DNA of 64,000 nt from Bacteroidota bacterium (GTDB taxonomy: Bacteria; Bacteroidota; Bacteroidia; B-17B0; Aurantibacillaceae), in contig JACCXH010000051.1 in NCBI GenBank assembly GCA_013697245.1, positions 181,794 to 245,793 on the forward strand, given 5' to 3'. Position 1 is the first letter of the stretch; each line of letters opens with the position of its first letter. A model generated the notes under the pieces. It saw nothing but the letters and a program-made list of their open reading frames with translations, was not told where the DNA came from and made no database searches. Shown here in pieces: positions 37,327-45,913 of this stretch. Both the position numbers and the translations under genes were made by a program.

Positions 37327-38490
37327 TTATTGAGTAATTCCTAATTTTTTGGCAATTGCCGGCGGAAGAGCTTTTTTGTGAAGCATAATACTTGTTGTTT
37401 TATATAATACATAACTTTCGCTGGCATAAAAATAGCCATCGCACTGGTTATTGTCTTTACCCCAACTGTTCTTCACGTAATAATAAGGTGTATTGTTTTG
37501 ATCCTTTACCATCCCTACAATGTGCATACCATGGTCATCTTGCGTCTCGTAATCATCAAATGCTTTTTGGCGAATTTCCTGTGTAATATTCAATTGTTTA
37601 ACAGGTTTAGTTGTTACATTTTGTTTCTCTTCAGTGGTCATTAAAGCAAAAGGTGTTTCGGGTACAATAGCAAGTCCGTCTTTAAACATAAAACCTTTTT
37701 CGCTTACATCACCGGCCCATGCAAAAGAATAACCTGAAGTGATGGCGCTGCTCATTATTTCTTTTAATTCGTTTAACGGCACATTGTACATCGATTCCCA
37801 ATTCCAGTTGTCAGGGATCTCTAAAACAAATTTGCTGTAAAAAGGGTGATGCGTAAAAGAAGTAATAAAAACATAATCATTGGCATTTAAACCGGTTGCT
37901 TCTGCATATGTTTTTGGTGTATAGCTTTTACCTTTGTAATCAAATTTTTCAGGAACTTTCCCTAAATATTCATCGCAAATATCATTCACCGAATTATGAA
38001 TAAAAGTAAAATCTATATCCTGTGTTTCAGGCAATGCTGCCGGACGTAAAATATTAATTAAAGTAGTTTCTAATAATTTATGGTTATGTTGATCGGTAAC
38101 TGATTTTTTGCCGGTGTAAACATCTTCGGGTACCATACCATAATTTTTTAATACATTTATCGCATCCGGAAACCCACCGCCTTCACCCATATTTGTTTTG
38201 CCATGCATGCGCACAAAATTATCGGCCTTTAAAGAATAGGCTTTTCTTGCCACGAACATTTCGCTTAAATTAAATTCTTTGCCTTTACCCAAACGAATAA
38301 TTTCGCTCTCTAAAAAAGACAAAGAAGAAAATGACCAGCAAGTACCTGTCATGTTTTGATTTTGTACATCGGTAGCTTCTAAGTTCTTTACAAAAGTAAA
38401 TTTAATTTCACTACCCGGTTTGTTGGTTTTATCCTGAGCAGATAGGAAACACGAAATAAATAGAAAAGCAAAAAATAAATTAGTTTTCAT
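37327..38490 (-). CDS. Exported C1-family cysteine peptidase (bleomycin hydrolase-like)
   Basis: 387 residues; signal peptide 1-19 (FLSAQ). Papain-type triad: Cys51 in GTCWSFSS, His in DDHGMHIVGMV, Asn in VKNSWG. The long insert and the GEGGGFPDAINVLKNYGMVPEDVY block match the C1B/bleomycin hydrolase-like aminopeptidases typical of Bacteroidota. Expected periplasmic aminopeptidase. Its start overlaps the end of the upstream membrane gene by 11 bp, so it belongs to the bactofilin-AtpZ operon, at the place where ATP synthase genes are usually found in related genomes. Confidence 0.87.
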   Translation of the reverse strand: MKTNLFFAFLFISCFLSAQDKTNKPGSEIKFTFVKNLEATDVQNQNMTGTCWSFSSLSFLESEIIRLGKGKEFNLSEMFVARKAYSLKADNFVRMHGKTNMGEGGGFPDAINVLKNYGMVPEDVYTGKKSVTDQHNHKLLETTLINILRPAALPETQDIDFTFIHNSVNDICDEYLGKVPEKFDYKGKSYTPKTYAEATGLNANDYVFITSFTHHPFYSKFVLEIPDNWNWESMYNVPLNELKEIMSSAITSGYSFAWAGDVSEKGFMFKDGLAIVPETPFALMTTEEKQNVTTKPVKQLNITQEIRQKAFDDYETQDDHGMHIVGMVKDQNNTPYYYVKNSWGKDNNQCDGYFYASESYVLYKTTSIMLHKKALPPAIAKKLGITQ

Positions 38491-38854
38491 TCTTTTTGGT
38501 TTTAATTAGTTGAAGCAAATATCTTATTTCAAACACTGTAAACAAAACATAATGCCCTATAAAATGCAGGGAGAAGCTTAAAAATCCCCCTTTTAGGGTG
38601 AAAGAATAAACTAAAAGCAAGATGGATGATAAAAGGAATTTTACAACCCCACTGGATAACAAGATGCCGGTATATGTTTTAGCATCTGTTCTTATAAAAT
38701 ACAGCAGGGTAAAAATAATAAAGAGGATCGCAAAAAATAACATGCTTTGCCACCAAGCAGCTGATTCTTGATGAAAATAAACATTTAAAATAAAGGAATA
38801 GATACAGGAAAGCCCTGCTGAAATTAAGAGCGCAGAAATACTTTTTAATTTCAT
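38480..38854 (-). CDS. AtpI-like integral membrane protein
   Basis: 124 residues with four predicted membrane helices (about 6-25, 36-54, 60-80 and 91-115). Length, helix spacing and position directly after an AtpZ-like gene fit the 'ATP synthase subunit I'-type protein that sits at the head of Bacteroidota atp operons; sequence alone would not prove it. It overlaps AtpZ by 4 bp and the C1 peptidase gene by 11 bp. Confidence 0.55.
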   Translation of the reverse strand: MKLKSISALLISAGLSCIYSFILNVYFHQESAAWWQSMLFFAILFIIFTLLYFIRTDAKTYTGILLSSGVVKFLLSSILLLVYSFTLKGGFLSFSLHFIGHYVLFTVFEIRYLLQLIKTKKNEN

Positions 38855-39063
38855 TTATCGGGTTTGATTAAGCCTTTTAAAACTATGTATAAAGCTACGG
38901 CAATACCCAAAAGAGAAAGTACAATGGTAAAAACAGCTGTTTGGTTCTTATAATACTCATCGAGTTTAGTACCACCCCATGCCGAAATACCAATAATTGC
39001 AGCCATTTGAATACCCAGGTTGCTGTATTTTATAAGCTGGTTAGGCTGTTTTTGAGGAGGCAT
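38851..39063 (-). CDS. AtpZ/AtpI-family small membrane protein
   Basis: 70 residues, two membrane helices (about 16-32 and 43-62) with GIQMAAIIGISAWGGTKLDEYY between and before, the Gly-rich first helix plus GxxLD motif of AtpZ proteins. AtpZ assists Mg2+/Ca2+ supply or assembly for F-type ATP synthase. The usual atpB-E-F-H-A-G genes are not in the window. The start lies inside the end of the bactofilin gene (23-bp overlap). Confidence 0.72.
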   Translation of the reverse strand: MPPQKQPNQLIKYSNLGIQMAAIIGISAWGGTKLDEYYKNQTAVFTIVLSLLGIAVALYIVLKGLIKPDK

Positions 39064-39463
39064 TACTGCTTTCTATATTTTGATGCATGTTCTTTACTTT
39101 AGCACCCATGTTACAGGTACCTGTAAAAATCGCACCCGGCTCAATCGCTAATTTTCCGGTAATAATATCGCCGCTTACTTTAGCGCTTGCTTTTAAAGAA
39201 AGCATTTCTGAAACATTTACTTTGCCTTTTATCTCACCACTAATGTCGGCATTGCCGCTGGTTACATTACCATCAACTACACCATTTGGCCCTAAAACAA
39301 ATTTACCGGTTGTAACAATATTACCGGTTAAAAGCCCATCGATCCTGACATCACCGGCCGATTGAATATCGCCAACGATCTTTGTACCATTACCAATTAA
39401 ATTTACTGAACTAGCGTCTAAGTTTTGATTTTTAGTTGAACCTATTCCTAACATAACATTCAA
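39041..39463 (-). CDS. Bactofilin (polymer-forming cytoskeletal protein)
   Basis: 140 residues. A short N-terminal tail (1-20) and a DUF583 beta-helix (about 21-120) with the repeating pattern 'IVGDIQSAGDVRIDGLLTGN', 'VDGNVTSGNADISGEIKG', 'VSGDIITGKLAIEPGAIFTG'. Bactofilins polymerise without nucleotides and place cell-wall enzymes or organise cell shape. First gene of the operon bactofilin, AtpZ, AtpI-like, C1 peptidase. Length is typical. Confidence 0.92.
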   Translation of the reverse strand: MNVMLGIGSTKNQNLDASSVNLIGNGTKIVGDIQSAGDVRIDGLLTGNIVTTGKFVLGPNGVVDGNVTSGNADISGEIKGKVNVSEMLSLKASAKVSGDIITGKLAIEPGAIFTGTCNMGAKVKNMHQNIESSNASSKTA

Positions 39464-39479
39464 TTTTAAGTTAATAGTT

Positions 39480-42125
39480 TTACTTTATTTTATTTTCGCT
39501 TAAATTCTTATAGTTATCCAAAAAGAAAATTTTATAAGACCCTATATTTTTCTTTTTATAAAGCAATGGTAAATTATTTCCTAAGATAGGATAAATATCT
39601 ATCATTTCCTTTTTTACTTCCTCTTTAAAAAGATCAGGATCTTTGATCACGTTCTCGTAATAACTCATTACTTCTTTAGCACTTGGAAATGATTTTAAAA
39701 CCACTAACTGCTTATTATCACTAAATAAATTACTGGTTAAATTAAATGTTTTAGAACTGTAATAGGTGTTGTTAAATGTATTAAGCCTTACTTTAAAACT
39801 ATCGGCAATTTTTGGATCATCGGGCACAATAGCAATAATAAAATGTTCTGCATCCAGGTTCACACTAAACGTATCCAATTGAGCCGTTCCGGCATCGGCG
39901 GTTTTATAAAGATCAGGATTTTTTTGTTTTTTAATAGAAAGTAAAATATCATTGGCAAGTGGTGTAACCTCATCGTTAGGATGTTTTGCTACCAATAATT
40001 TTAAATAATATTCTAAAGAGTCAACACTTTTTAATTTTCCAACACATAAGGCTCTTATAAATTCAAACTTAGATACGTAAACATTTTTGCCAAATTTTGA
40101 AAGGCCTTCTTTAGCACCGGTTAAAGCCTGCGAATAATTTTTTTCGAGATAGCTTTGATATACAGTTGTGTAAAAACTTTCTACTTCGCTTTTTGCACTG
40201 TTTGCTTCGCTGGCATAACTTGGGTTTTTTATGATCAGTGCAAACTCGCTATCCGGAAACTCGTTTAGGATCTTTTCCTTATAATAGTCTGCCCTTGGTT
40301 GATTTTTTTCAGCAAGGTGTGAGCGATACATAATATAATAAGTATTTAATAAATATTTATTTGTAGGGAAGCGCGAATTTAATTCTTCAAATGTGGCAAC
40401 CGATTTTTTGGTGTTATTTAATTCTTCTTTATAAATAGAACCCATCATGTAATAAGAGTGAATGATCTTTTTATTACTCTTTTTTATAAGCGAATCGCTT
40501 ACGGGTAAATTGGTACGGTAATATTCGCGGGTTTTATTGGTGCTTTTTGCAACCATTTTTGTACTGGCCGTATCTTTTTGATTAACGGGCTCATCAATAG
40601 TTAAAGCTTTATTAGATCTTCGCCAGTTATCCTCTAACTTTCTATTGCCCCATTTTTTTGTAAAATCGGCAATACCAAACGAAATAGTGTTTTGATTATA
40701 AAAATAGAAAGATGCTCCAGCACCGGGTGTTCCTATATCCTGTATCTGGCCAGGGCTTCCAATAGTATTGCCCGGTAATTGATTACTGTTCTTAGCTATT
40801 TCTTTTTCTTTTCTGGCCTCTTCTTTTTCAAGGTTAGATATGATTTTATCAATAATTTTATTCTGCTCGCTTTCGCTTAATTTTACAAAGCGTTGTAAAC
40901 TATCTTCCTTGCTAATAGTACGAATATGTCCCACTAATGTCTCAAGCGTTTTTTTACGGGCAACGATCGACGCGTAATCAGGATGATCTTTTGAAATGGT
41001 TACCACAGCACTGTCATAATAAGCTTCTGCCGGCTGATAATTGGTAAGGTCGAAATTTATCTCTCCTAATTTTAAATAAGATTGTCCTTTTTGATTAGGA
41101 TTATTCATGCTTGTTTGAACAGATTTTTTGTAATAATAAAGCGCCTGTGTGGCATTGCGCTCTTTTTCTTCTATTTCGCCAAGGGTGTAATAAATAACAT
41201 CATAATACTCGTTATTTTTAAACTCTTTTGCCATTTTTAAAAGCTCTTTTTTTGTCTTCTCAGAATTGTTTCGCTTTACATCTAACAATTTGGCCATTTT
41301 AATTTTACTGTAAAAAACAAGTTCATAGTTTGGTTTTAAGCGAATGGTTTTTTTGTAATACTCAAGCGCACGTTTATTATTTTTTTGTTGCTCAAATAAT
41401 TGCGCCACAATAAAACTATACCTGGCTCTTTTTTTTCGCGAGATACCGGTGATAGGATTACTGCTTCTTATAGCGCCCATTAATTTAGTGGCAGCTTCGG
41501 TATTTAATCCGCGGCGCATAAAATAATCAGCTTCAAGCACTGGTAATTCAACTTTAATTTTATGCGGTAAAGCTTTTTCGTTCTTTAATAAACTAAGGAT
41601 CTGTTCTGAACTGCTAACTGCGCCAATCTCATTATTGGTTTTCACCATCCAGGCCATGGCGGTGTATTTATCTTTTGATTTTGTGTAGGTTCTTGCTACA
41701 TATTCAAAAGCCTCAAGGCCACTAAACAATTCGCGTTTGTATAAATGCGAAACACCAATGTTTATCCAGTTGTTATCAATCCATTTTCCGGAGCTAGGTA
41801 TTTCGTTGCCCTTTTTATCTTTGATAGCGTGACGCTGAATGCAGGTAGACGATTTTTTTATGGCTTTATCAAATTCCGGAAATGTATTTTTTGCTTTGTC
41901 GCCCGGCGGATATATATAAACAGGCAGAATCTGATCAAAATTATCTTTATTGCTTTTGTCAATTTTGTACTGACCTTCTTCGATATTTAAACAAGAATAA
42001 TAATACCCGTTAAATCGTGCGGTGAGGTTATGATAACCCCTGCTTACAACGGTGTTTTTTTTTGTGCTACAGGCCACAAAAAGAAAGGCAATTGCCAATG
42101 AATATATGAAGCGCTTAATTAACAC
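39480..42125 (-). CDS. porW: T9SS-associated TPR lipoprotein SprE/PorW
   Basis: 881 residues. Lipobox FVAC with Cys19. The mature N-terminus STKKNTVVSRGYHNLTARFNGYY is characteristic of SprE/PorW proteins. TPR repeats follow (about 105-400), then a middle region (about 480-560) and a C-terminal part with SPOR-like segments (about 760-870, HFIIAIVPD...FNLTSNLFS). SprE (Flavobacterium) and PorW (Porphyromonas) are needed for T9SS function and link PorV/PorN-side components. It supports an active T9SS exporting the three sorting-domain proteins in this window. Confidence 0.85.
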   Translation of the reverse strand: MLIKRFIYSLAIAFLFVACSTKKNTVVSRGYHNLTARFNGYYYSCLNIEEGQYKIDKSNKDNFDQILPVYIYPPGDKAKNTFPEFDKAIKKSSTCIQRHAIKDKKGNEIPSSGKWIDNNWINIGVSHLYKRELFSGLEAFEYVARTYTKSKDKYTAMAWMVKTNNEIGAVSSSEQILSLLKNEKALPHKIKVELPVLEADYFMRRGLNTEAATKLMGAIRSSNPITGISRKKRARYSFIVAQLFEQQKNNKRALEYYKKTIRLKPNYELVFYSKIKMAKLLDVKRNNSEKTKKELLKMAKEFKNNEYYDVIYYTLGEIEEKERNATQALYYYKKSVQTSMNNPNQKGQSYLKLGEINFDLTNYQPAEAYYDSAVVTISKDHPDYASIVARKKTLETLVGHIRTISKEDSLQRFVKLSESEQNKIIDKIISNLEKEEARKEKEIAKNSNQLPGNTIGSPGQIQDIGTPGAGASFYFYNQNTISFGIADFTKKWGNRKLEDNWRRSNKALTIDEPVNQKDTASTKMVAKSTNKTREYYRTNLPVSDSLIKKSNKKIIHSYYMMGSIYKEELNNTKKSVATFEELNSRFPTNKYLLNTYYIMYRSHLAEKNQPRADYYKEKILNEFPDSEFALIIKNPSYASEANSAKSEVESFYTTVYQSYLEKNYSQALTGAKEGLSKFGKNVYVSKFEFIRALCVGKLKSVDSLEYYLKLLVAKHPNDEVTPLANDILLSIKKQKNPDLYKTADAGTAQLDTFSVNLDAEHFIIAIVPDDPKIADSFKVRLNTFNNTYYSSKTFNLTSNLFSDNKQLVVLKSFPSAKEVMSYYENVIKDPDLFKEEVKKEMIDIYPILGNNLPLLYKKKNIGSYKIFFLDNYKNLSENKIK

Positions 42126-42179
42126 CGTTTATTATAACGTTTTGTAAGTGAATTTAGTATGTATTTCTTTCTTAAAAAT

Positions 42180-43103
42180 TTAAACTAATGAAATGTCAAA
42201 CTGAACCAAATCAATGAATTCCTGAACTCGCTCGTCTACATCCTTTTGTGAAAGGCCAATTAAGCGTTCGGTGCCAAATTTTTCCACAGTAAAACTGGCC
42301 ATGGCGCTACCAAAAATAATGGCGCGCTTCATGTTCTCAAAGCTAACATCCTTGGTTTTAGCCAAATAACCTATAAAACCACCTGCAAAGCTGTCGCCGG
42401 CACCGGTTGGGTCGTAAACATCCTCTAAAGGAAGAGCGGGTGCAAAAAACACCTCTTCTTTGTTAAATAACAAGGCGCCATGCTCGCCTTTCTTTATTAT
42501 CAATACTTTTGGACCCATTACCAGTATTTTTTGAGCGGCTTTAACCAACGAGTATTCGCCCGAAAGTTGGCGTGCTTCAGAGTCATTAATGGTTAAAACG
42601 TCTATCATCGCAATGGTCTTTTTTAGTTCGTCCATCGCAATATCCATCCAAAAATTCATGGTATCCAATACAATTAACTTCGGGCGTTTTTTGAATTGGT
42701 CTATTACGCTGCGTTGCACTGCCGGCACTAAATTCCCAAGCATTAAAAAATCACATTCCTTTGCTGATTCGGGAACAACAGGATTAAAATTCTCAAGCAC
42801 ATTCAGTTGTGTTTCAAGTGTATCGCGGCTGTTGAGGTCGTTATGGTATTTACCGCTCCAAAAAAAAGACTTCTCTCCTTTTTTGATCTGAAGACCTTCT
42901 AAATTCACACCTTCTTTTTTTAAGATGTTTAAAAAATCCTGTGGAAAATCGTCGCCAATAACTGAAACCAGCGAAATATCTTTTGTAAAATAAGATGCTG
43001 CTAAAGCAATGTATGAAGCGGCCCCGCCTACAATTTTATCGGTTTTCCCGAAAGGTGTTTCTATAGCATCAAAGGCTACTGTTCCAACAACTAATAAACT
43101 CAT
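42180..43103 (-). CDS. PfkB-family sugar/nucleoside kinase
   Basis: 307 residues. N-terminal signature VGGAASYIALAASYF (about 25-39) and C-terminal PTGAGDSFAGGF with the catalytic base Asp237. Family members phosphorylate ribose, fructose, adenosine and others; the active-site residues visible here do not settle the substrate, though the short length and 'VGTVAFDAIETPFG' start resemble a Bacteroidota sugar/nucleoside kinase subgroup. Monocistronic; the upstream region has TATCTTTA about 30 bp before the start. Confidence 0.88.
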   Translation of the reverse strand: MSLLVVGTVAFDAIETPFGKTDKIVGGAASYIALAASYFTKDISLVSVIGDDFPQDFLNILKKEGVNLEGLQIKKGEKSFFWSGKYHNDLNSRDTLETQLNVLENFNPVVPESAKECDFLMLGNLVPAVQRSVIDQFKKRPKLIVLDTMNFWMDIAMDELKKTIAMIDVLTINDSEARQLSGEYSLVKAAQKILVMGPKVLIIKKGEHGALLFNKEEVFFAPALPLEDVYDPTGAGDSFAGGFIGYLAKTKDVSFENMKRAIIFGSAMASFTVEKFGTERLIGLSQKDVDERVQEFIDLVQFDISLV

Positions 43104-43137
43104 TTACTTAATTTTATTTTTTTTTTGTAAAGATATT

Positions 43138-43166
43138 GTTTATTTCATAAATCTAGTGTAAATTTG
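43138..43166 (+). promoter_or_regulatory. Promoter of tRNA-Asn
   Basis: TAAATTTG (43159-43166), a perfect TAnnTTTG -7 box, preceded at 18 bp by TTG (43138-43140) as the -33 element. Predicted start about 62 bp upstream of the tRNA. Confidence 0.6.
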
Positions 43167-43234
43167 CCACCCTAATCAGAAAAATTCCCTAGTAAATGCT
43201 GGGAATTGGACTGGTTTGGAATAACCAGGTAAAT

Positions 43235-43308
43235 TCCTTCTTAGCTCAGCTGGTTAGAGCACATGACTGTTAATCATGGGGTCCCTGGTTCGAGCCCAGG
43301 AGAGGGAG
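43235..43308 (+). tRNA. tRNA-Asn (GTT)
   Basis: Full cloverleaf: acceptor arms 43235-43241 and 43301-43307 (one G-T pair), D stem GAGC/GCTC-type, anticodon stem CATGA/TCATG, loop CTGTTAA with anticodon GTT at 43269-43271, T arm CCTGG/CCAGG with TTCGAGC. Discriminator G at 43308; CCA is not encoded. Confidence 0.96.
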
Positions 43309-43340
43309 CGATGAAGCAGAACAAAGTTCGCTTCACCAAT

Positions 43341-43379
43341 AACAAAAAAACCACGCAGAAATGTCGTGGTTTTTTTGTT
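43341..43379 (+). terminator. Terminator of tRNA-Asn
   Basis: Perfect 15-bp stem (43341-43355 with 43365-43379) and nine-base loop, with seven T in the 3' arm. It also contains an ATG (43361) in frame with the next gene, which is why that gene is started at 43394 instead. Confidence 0.85.
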
Positions 43380-43393
43380 ATTTAGAACTTGTA

Positions 43394-43768
43394 ATGGCTG
43401 CAAAAAAACCGTCTTCCGATAAACCCGAAGATTTCTTAAAAGAAAAGTCGGAATATACTTTGGCTTTATACGATCATTTTATTTCTGAATTTAAAAAGAT
43501 AGGTAAGATCGAAATTGAATCTACCAAAACCATGATCGGAATTTCTAATTCTAATAAACGCATTGCTTGGGTTACACAATTAGGAAAAAACTTTATTCAT
43601 GTGGTTTTTCCTTTTAAAAAAGAATATAAAGATAATTTGTGTTTTCAGAAAGTAGGGCAGGTGCCCGGTCAAAAACAATTTAATCACCATTTTAGGATGT
43701 TGTATAAAGAAGATATAAATAAAGAAGTGATCAAATTCATGAAACTTGCTTTTGATGAAAAGAGTTAA
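43394..43768 (+). CDS. DUF5655-like protein
   Basis: 124 residues from ATG 43394 (MAAKKPSSDKPEDFL). An ATG 33 bp upstream lies in the tRNA terminator and is rejected. The core is a small alpha/beta domain: LALYDHFISEFKKIGKIEIE, TKTMIGISNSNKRIAWVTQL, FIHVVFPFKKEY, FNHHFRMLYKEDINKEVIKFM. This fits DUF5655, found alone or fused to MmcQ/DUF4287-type modules; function unknown. Its stop codon overlaps that of the minus-strand cupin remnant. Confidence 0.65.
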   Translation: MAAKKPSSDKPEDFLKEKSEYTLALYDHFISEFKKIGKIEIESTKTMIGISNSNKRIAWVTQLGKNFIHVVFPFKKEYKDNLCFQKVGQVPGQKQFNHHFRMLYKEDINKEVIKFMKLAFDEKS

Positions 43769-43863
43769 CTTCTTGGAGTAAAAAAACTATCCGGGTTGGC
43801 TACACTATAAATTCTTTCCCATATATTACCATCAAGTACTTTCCAGCGATGAGCGGACCCTTC
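43765..43863 (-). pseudogene. Remnant of the 3' end of a cupin-like gene
   Basis: The minus strand reads GSAHRWKVLDGNIWERIY...DSFFTPRS followed by a stop, matching the C-terminus of the cupin-like protein at 45268-45627 (GHSWKILDGNEWERIY...DDFFTPRKN) at most positions. Similarity stops near 43863; upstream the frame continues briefly (a possible ATG at 43899) but with unrelated sequence. The cupin core is missing. It is a decayed duplicate, in direct orientation to the intact gene on the far side of the BamA-like gene. Confidence 0.7.
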
Positions 43864-43897
43864 AAATATTCTGAAAAATGACCTGTAAAAAAATGGC

Positions 43898-45235
43898 ATG
43901 GTAATCGCATATAATTATACTGAAAAACTTATCCCTCATAAATTTGTGAGCAAATTATTTTTATTTTCAAATGTCATAGATCGCATAGCGAGATCATCTA
44001 AAAAAACAATTGGTTTTGTTTTTTTATTGGGATATATTTCTTTTAGCCATGCACAATCCGATACAACAGGGCGGGCGGCTGATGTAAAGGATAGTCTGCA
44101 ACAATGCGAAAAAGAGAATGCGCAAAGAGACATTGGCGATTTTTACAGGGCGGTAATACACAAAAAAAAGTCAGAAGAAATTTGTGTGCCCGGCAAAAAA
44201 GCAGGTAAATTACATGTAGCCGTATTGCCTGCTGCCGGCTATTCGCTTATAACAAGGCTTGCAGTAGTAGTTGCAGCAAACGGCGCATTTTATACCGATA
44301 ATGAAGGTAAAACCAAATTGTCGGCAATTAATACAAGTATTGCCTATACTCAAAACGAACAAATAATTTTGCCGATCTTATCCAACATCTGGACACCGGG
44401 AAATAAATTAAACCTGGTTGGCGACTGGCGATATTACAAATACCCGGAATATACTTATGGCCTTGGAGGCCATAGCTCGGCAACACAAAATGCAGATCTT
44501 TTACATTATTATAACATAATTATTCGTGAAGCAGTGCTTAAAGAGGTTTCGCATTCAACCTATTTAGGGTTTGCGTATAATTTAGATTATCATTGGGGTG
44601 TGAGTGAATTTGGGCCAGTTGATGGTTCAGAAAGTGATTTCAAAAAATATGGTTTCGCTTCAAAATCTGTGTCTTCAGGTATTTCGGCGGTAGCACTATT
44701 CGATAGCCGTAAAAACACAATTAATCCATCAGATGCAAATTATGCCAGCATTAATTTCTGCCCTAATTTTACGTTTTTAGGAAGTGATCATGATTACCGC
44801 TCGTTGATAGTTGATATGAGAAAATATATAACTCCGGGCAATTCAGACAATGTATTGGCTTTTTGGAGCTATAATTGGTTTACATTTAATGGCAATGCGC
44901 CATATCTTGACTTGCCCAGCACAGGTTGGGATGCTTATGCTAATATGGGAAGAGGCTATATTCAAAGCCGCTTTAGGGGCAAAAACCTTATGTATCTGGA
45001 AACAGAATACAGGTTCAACATTACCAGACATGGGTTTTTAGGAGGTGTTGTTTTTGCTAATGCACAATCAGTTACAGACTGGCCGTCAAATAAATTTACA
45101 ACCATTGCGCCTGCCGCAGGTTTAGGGCTGCGTATAAAAGTAAACAAGCATTCAAATACAAACGTATGTATTGATTATGGTTTTGGCCTGAATGGTTCAA
45201 AAGGAATTTTCATTAACCTTGGAGAGGTATTTTAG
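43898..45235 (+). CDS. BamA/TamA-family outer-membrane beta-barrel protein
   Basis: 445 residues. The ATG gives a long N-terminus of about 34 residues before the hydrophobic signal segment (KKTIGFVFLLGYISFSHAQ, about 35-53), so a non-ATG start nearer 43973 is possible. The mature protein has no POTRA repeats: after about 60 residues it goes into a 'bacterial surface antigen' barrel (about 115-445), with RSLIVDMRKYITP, GRGYIQSRFRGKNLMYLETEYRF and a C-terminal aromatic VF. Likely an outer-membrane protein of the two-partner/TamA-like type; role not known. It sits between two direct copies of a cupin 3' end. Confidence 0.75.
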   Translation: MVIAYNYTEKLIPHKFVSKLFLFSNVIDRIARSSKKTIGFVFLLGYISFSHAQSDTTGRAADVKDSLQQCEKENAQRDIGDFYRAVIHKKKSEEICVPGKKAGKLHVAVLPAAGYSLITRLAVVVAANGAFYTDNEGKTKLSAINTSIAYTQNEQIILPILSNIWTPGNKLNLVGDWRYYKYPEYTYGLGGHSSATQNADLLHYYNIIIREAVLKEVSHSTYLGFAYNLDYHWGVSEFGPVDGSESDFKKYGFASKSVSSGISAVALFDSRKNTINPSDANYASINFCPNFTFLGSDHDYRSLIVDMRKYITPGNSDNVLAFWSYNWFTFNGNAPYLDLPSTGWDAYANMGRGYIQSRFRGKNLMYLETEYRFNITRHGFLGGVVFANAQSVTDWPSNKFTTIAPAAGLGLRIKVNKHSNTNVCIDYGFGLNGSKGIFINLGEVF

Positions 45236-45267
45236 ATGATGTATCGTTTATTTTAGTCAGAGTACGA

Positions 45268-45627
45268 TTAATTTTTACGAGGTGTAAAAAAATCATCCGC
45301 ATCTGTGTCGGGTACTATATAAATCCTTTCCCATTCATTACCATCAAGTATCTTCCAGCTGTGGCCTTGTCCTTCAAGATCTTTAGCAACAAGCATTATA
45401 CCTGGCTCAATAATGAACGAAGTGCCATTGGTAACCGTAAACTCTAATTTGCCTTTTAATGTTACAACAAATTGATAACGTGGGGCAGGGTGGGCCGCTA
45501 ACTGGTAAGGATCAAAATCGGTTTTTACAATAAAATAATTTCCATCAATATGTACAGATTCTGCAATGCTGCCTTCTATAAAAGAACAATCGGTACCGTT
45601 AATATTTATAAGTTTAAATGCTTTCAT
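45268..45627 (-). CDS. Small cupin-fold protein
   Basis: 119 residues from the ATG at 45627 (MKAFKLININGTDC). An ATG nine codons upstream is possible but adds an unusual tail. The core is a single cupin barrel: DGNYFIVKTDFDPYQLAAHPAPRYQFVVTLKGKLEFTV, then GIMLVAKDLEGQGHSWKI (partial). The motif has few of the usual metal-binding His (one His in AAHPAP, one in GHSW), so it may bind a ligand without metal. Monocistronic. A degraded copy of its 3' end lies at 43765-43863. Confidence 0.75.
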   Translation of the reverse strand: MKAFKLININGTDCSFIEGSIAESVHIDGNYFIVKTDFDPYQLAAHPAPRYQFVVTLKGKLEFTVTNGTSFIIEPGIMLVAKDLEGQGHSWKILDGNEWERIYIVPDTDADDFFTPRKN

Positions 45628-45913
45628 ATTATTTTTTATAATGTAATGATACAAATTTATACTGTTTTTTTGTTGTGGTAATTTAACCTTGCTTTTTAAT
45701 TATTTTATTGTCAGGCTAGGGTAAGGGGCAAATTGTATTGTCGTACTTACCTCGAAAACGAAGCCAAATTTTTGTAGGTGACAAGCTATGCCTGGAAACC
45801 TTAATCATTTTCTAAAACATTTAGTTTGATTTTTTCACATTTGATCAAATAAAACTCAAATAATTAGGATTTAGAATTTGATTTTTTTAATTTCAAGCAA
45901 CTAAAACCATTGC

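Noticed and set aside
43361..43393. Upstream ATG for the DUF5655-like gene
   Set aside because: It is in the loop of the tRNA-Asn terminator; the extra residues (MSWFFCYLELV) come from the stem and T run.
45661..45913. A third LytTR-type repeat pair upstream of the BNR/T9SS gene
   Set aside because: Only isolated pieces such as AAATTGTA occur; no second copy 21 bp away.
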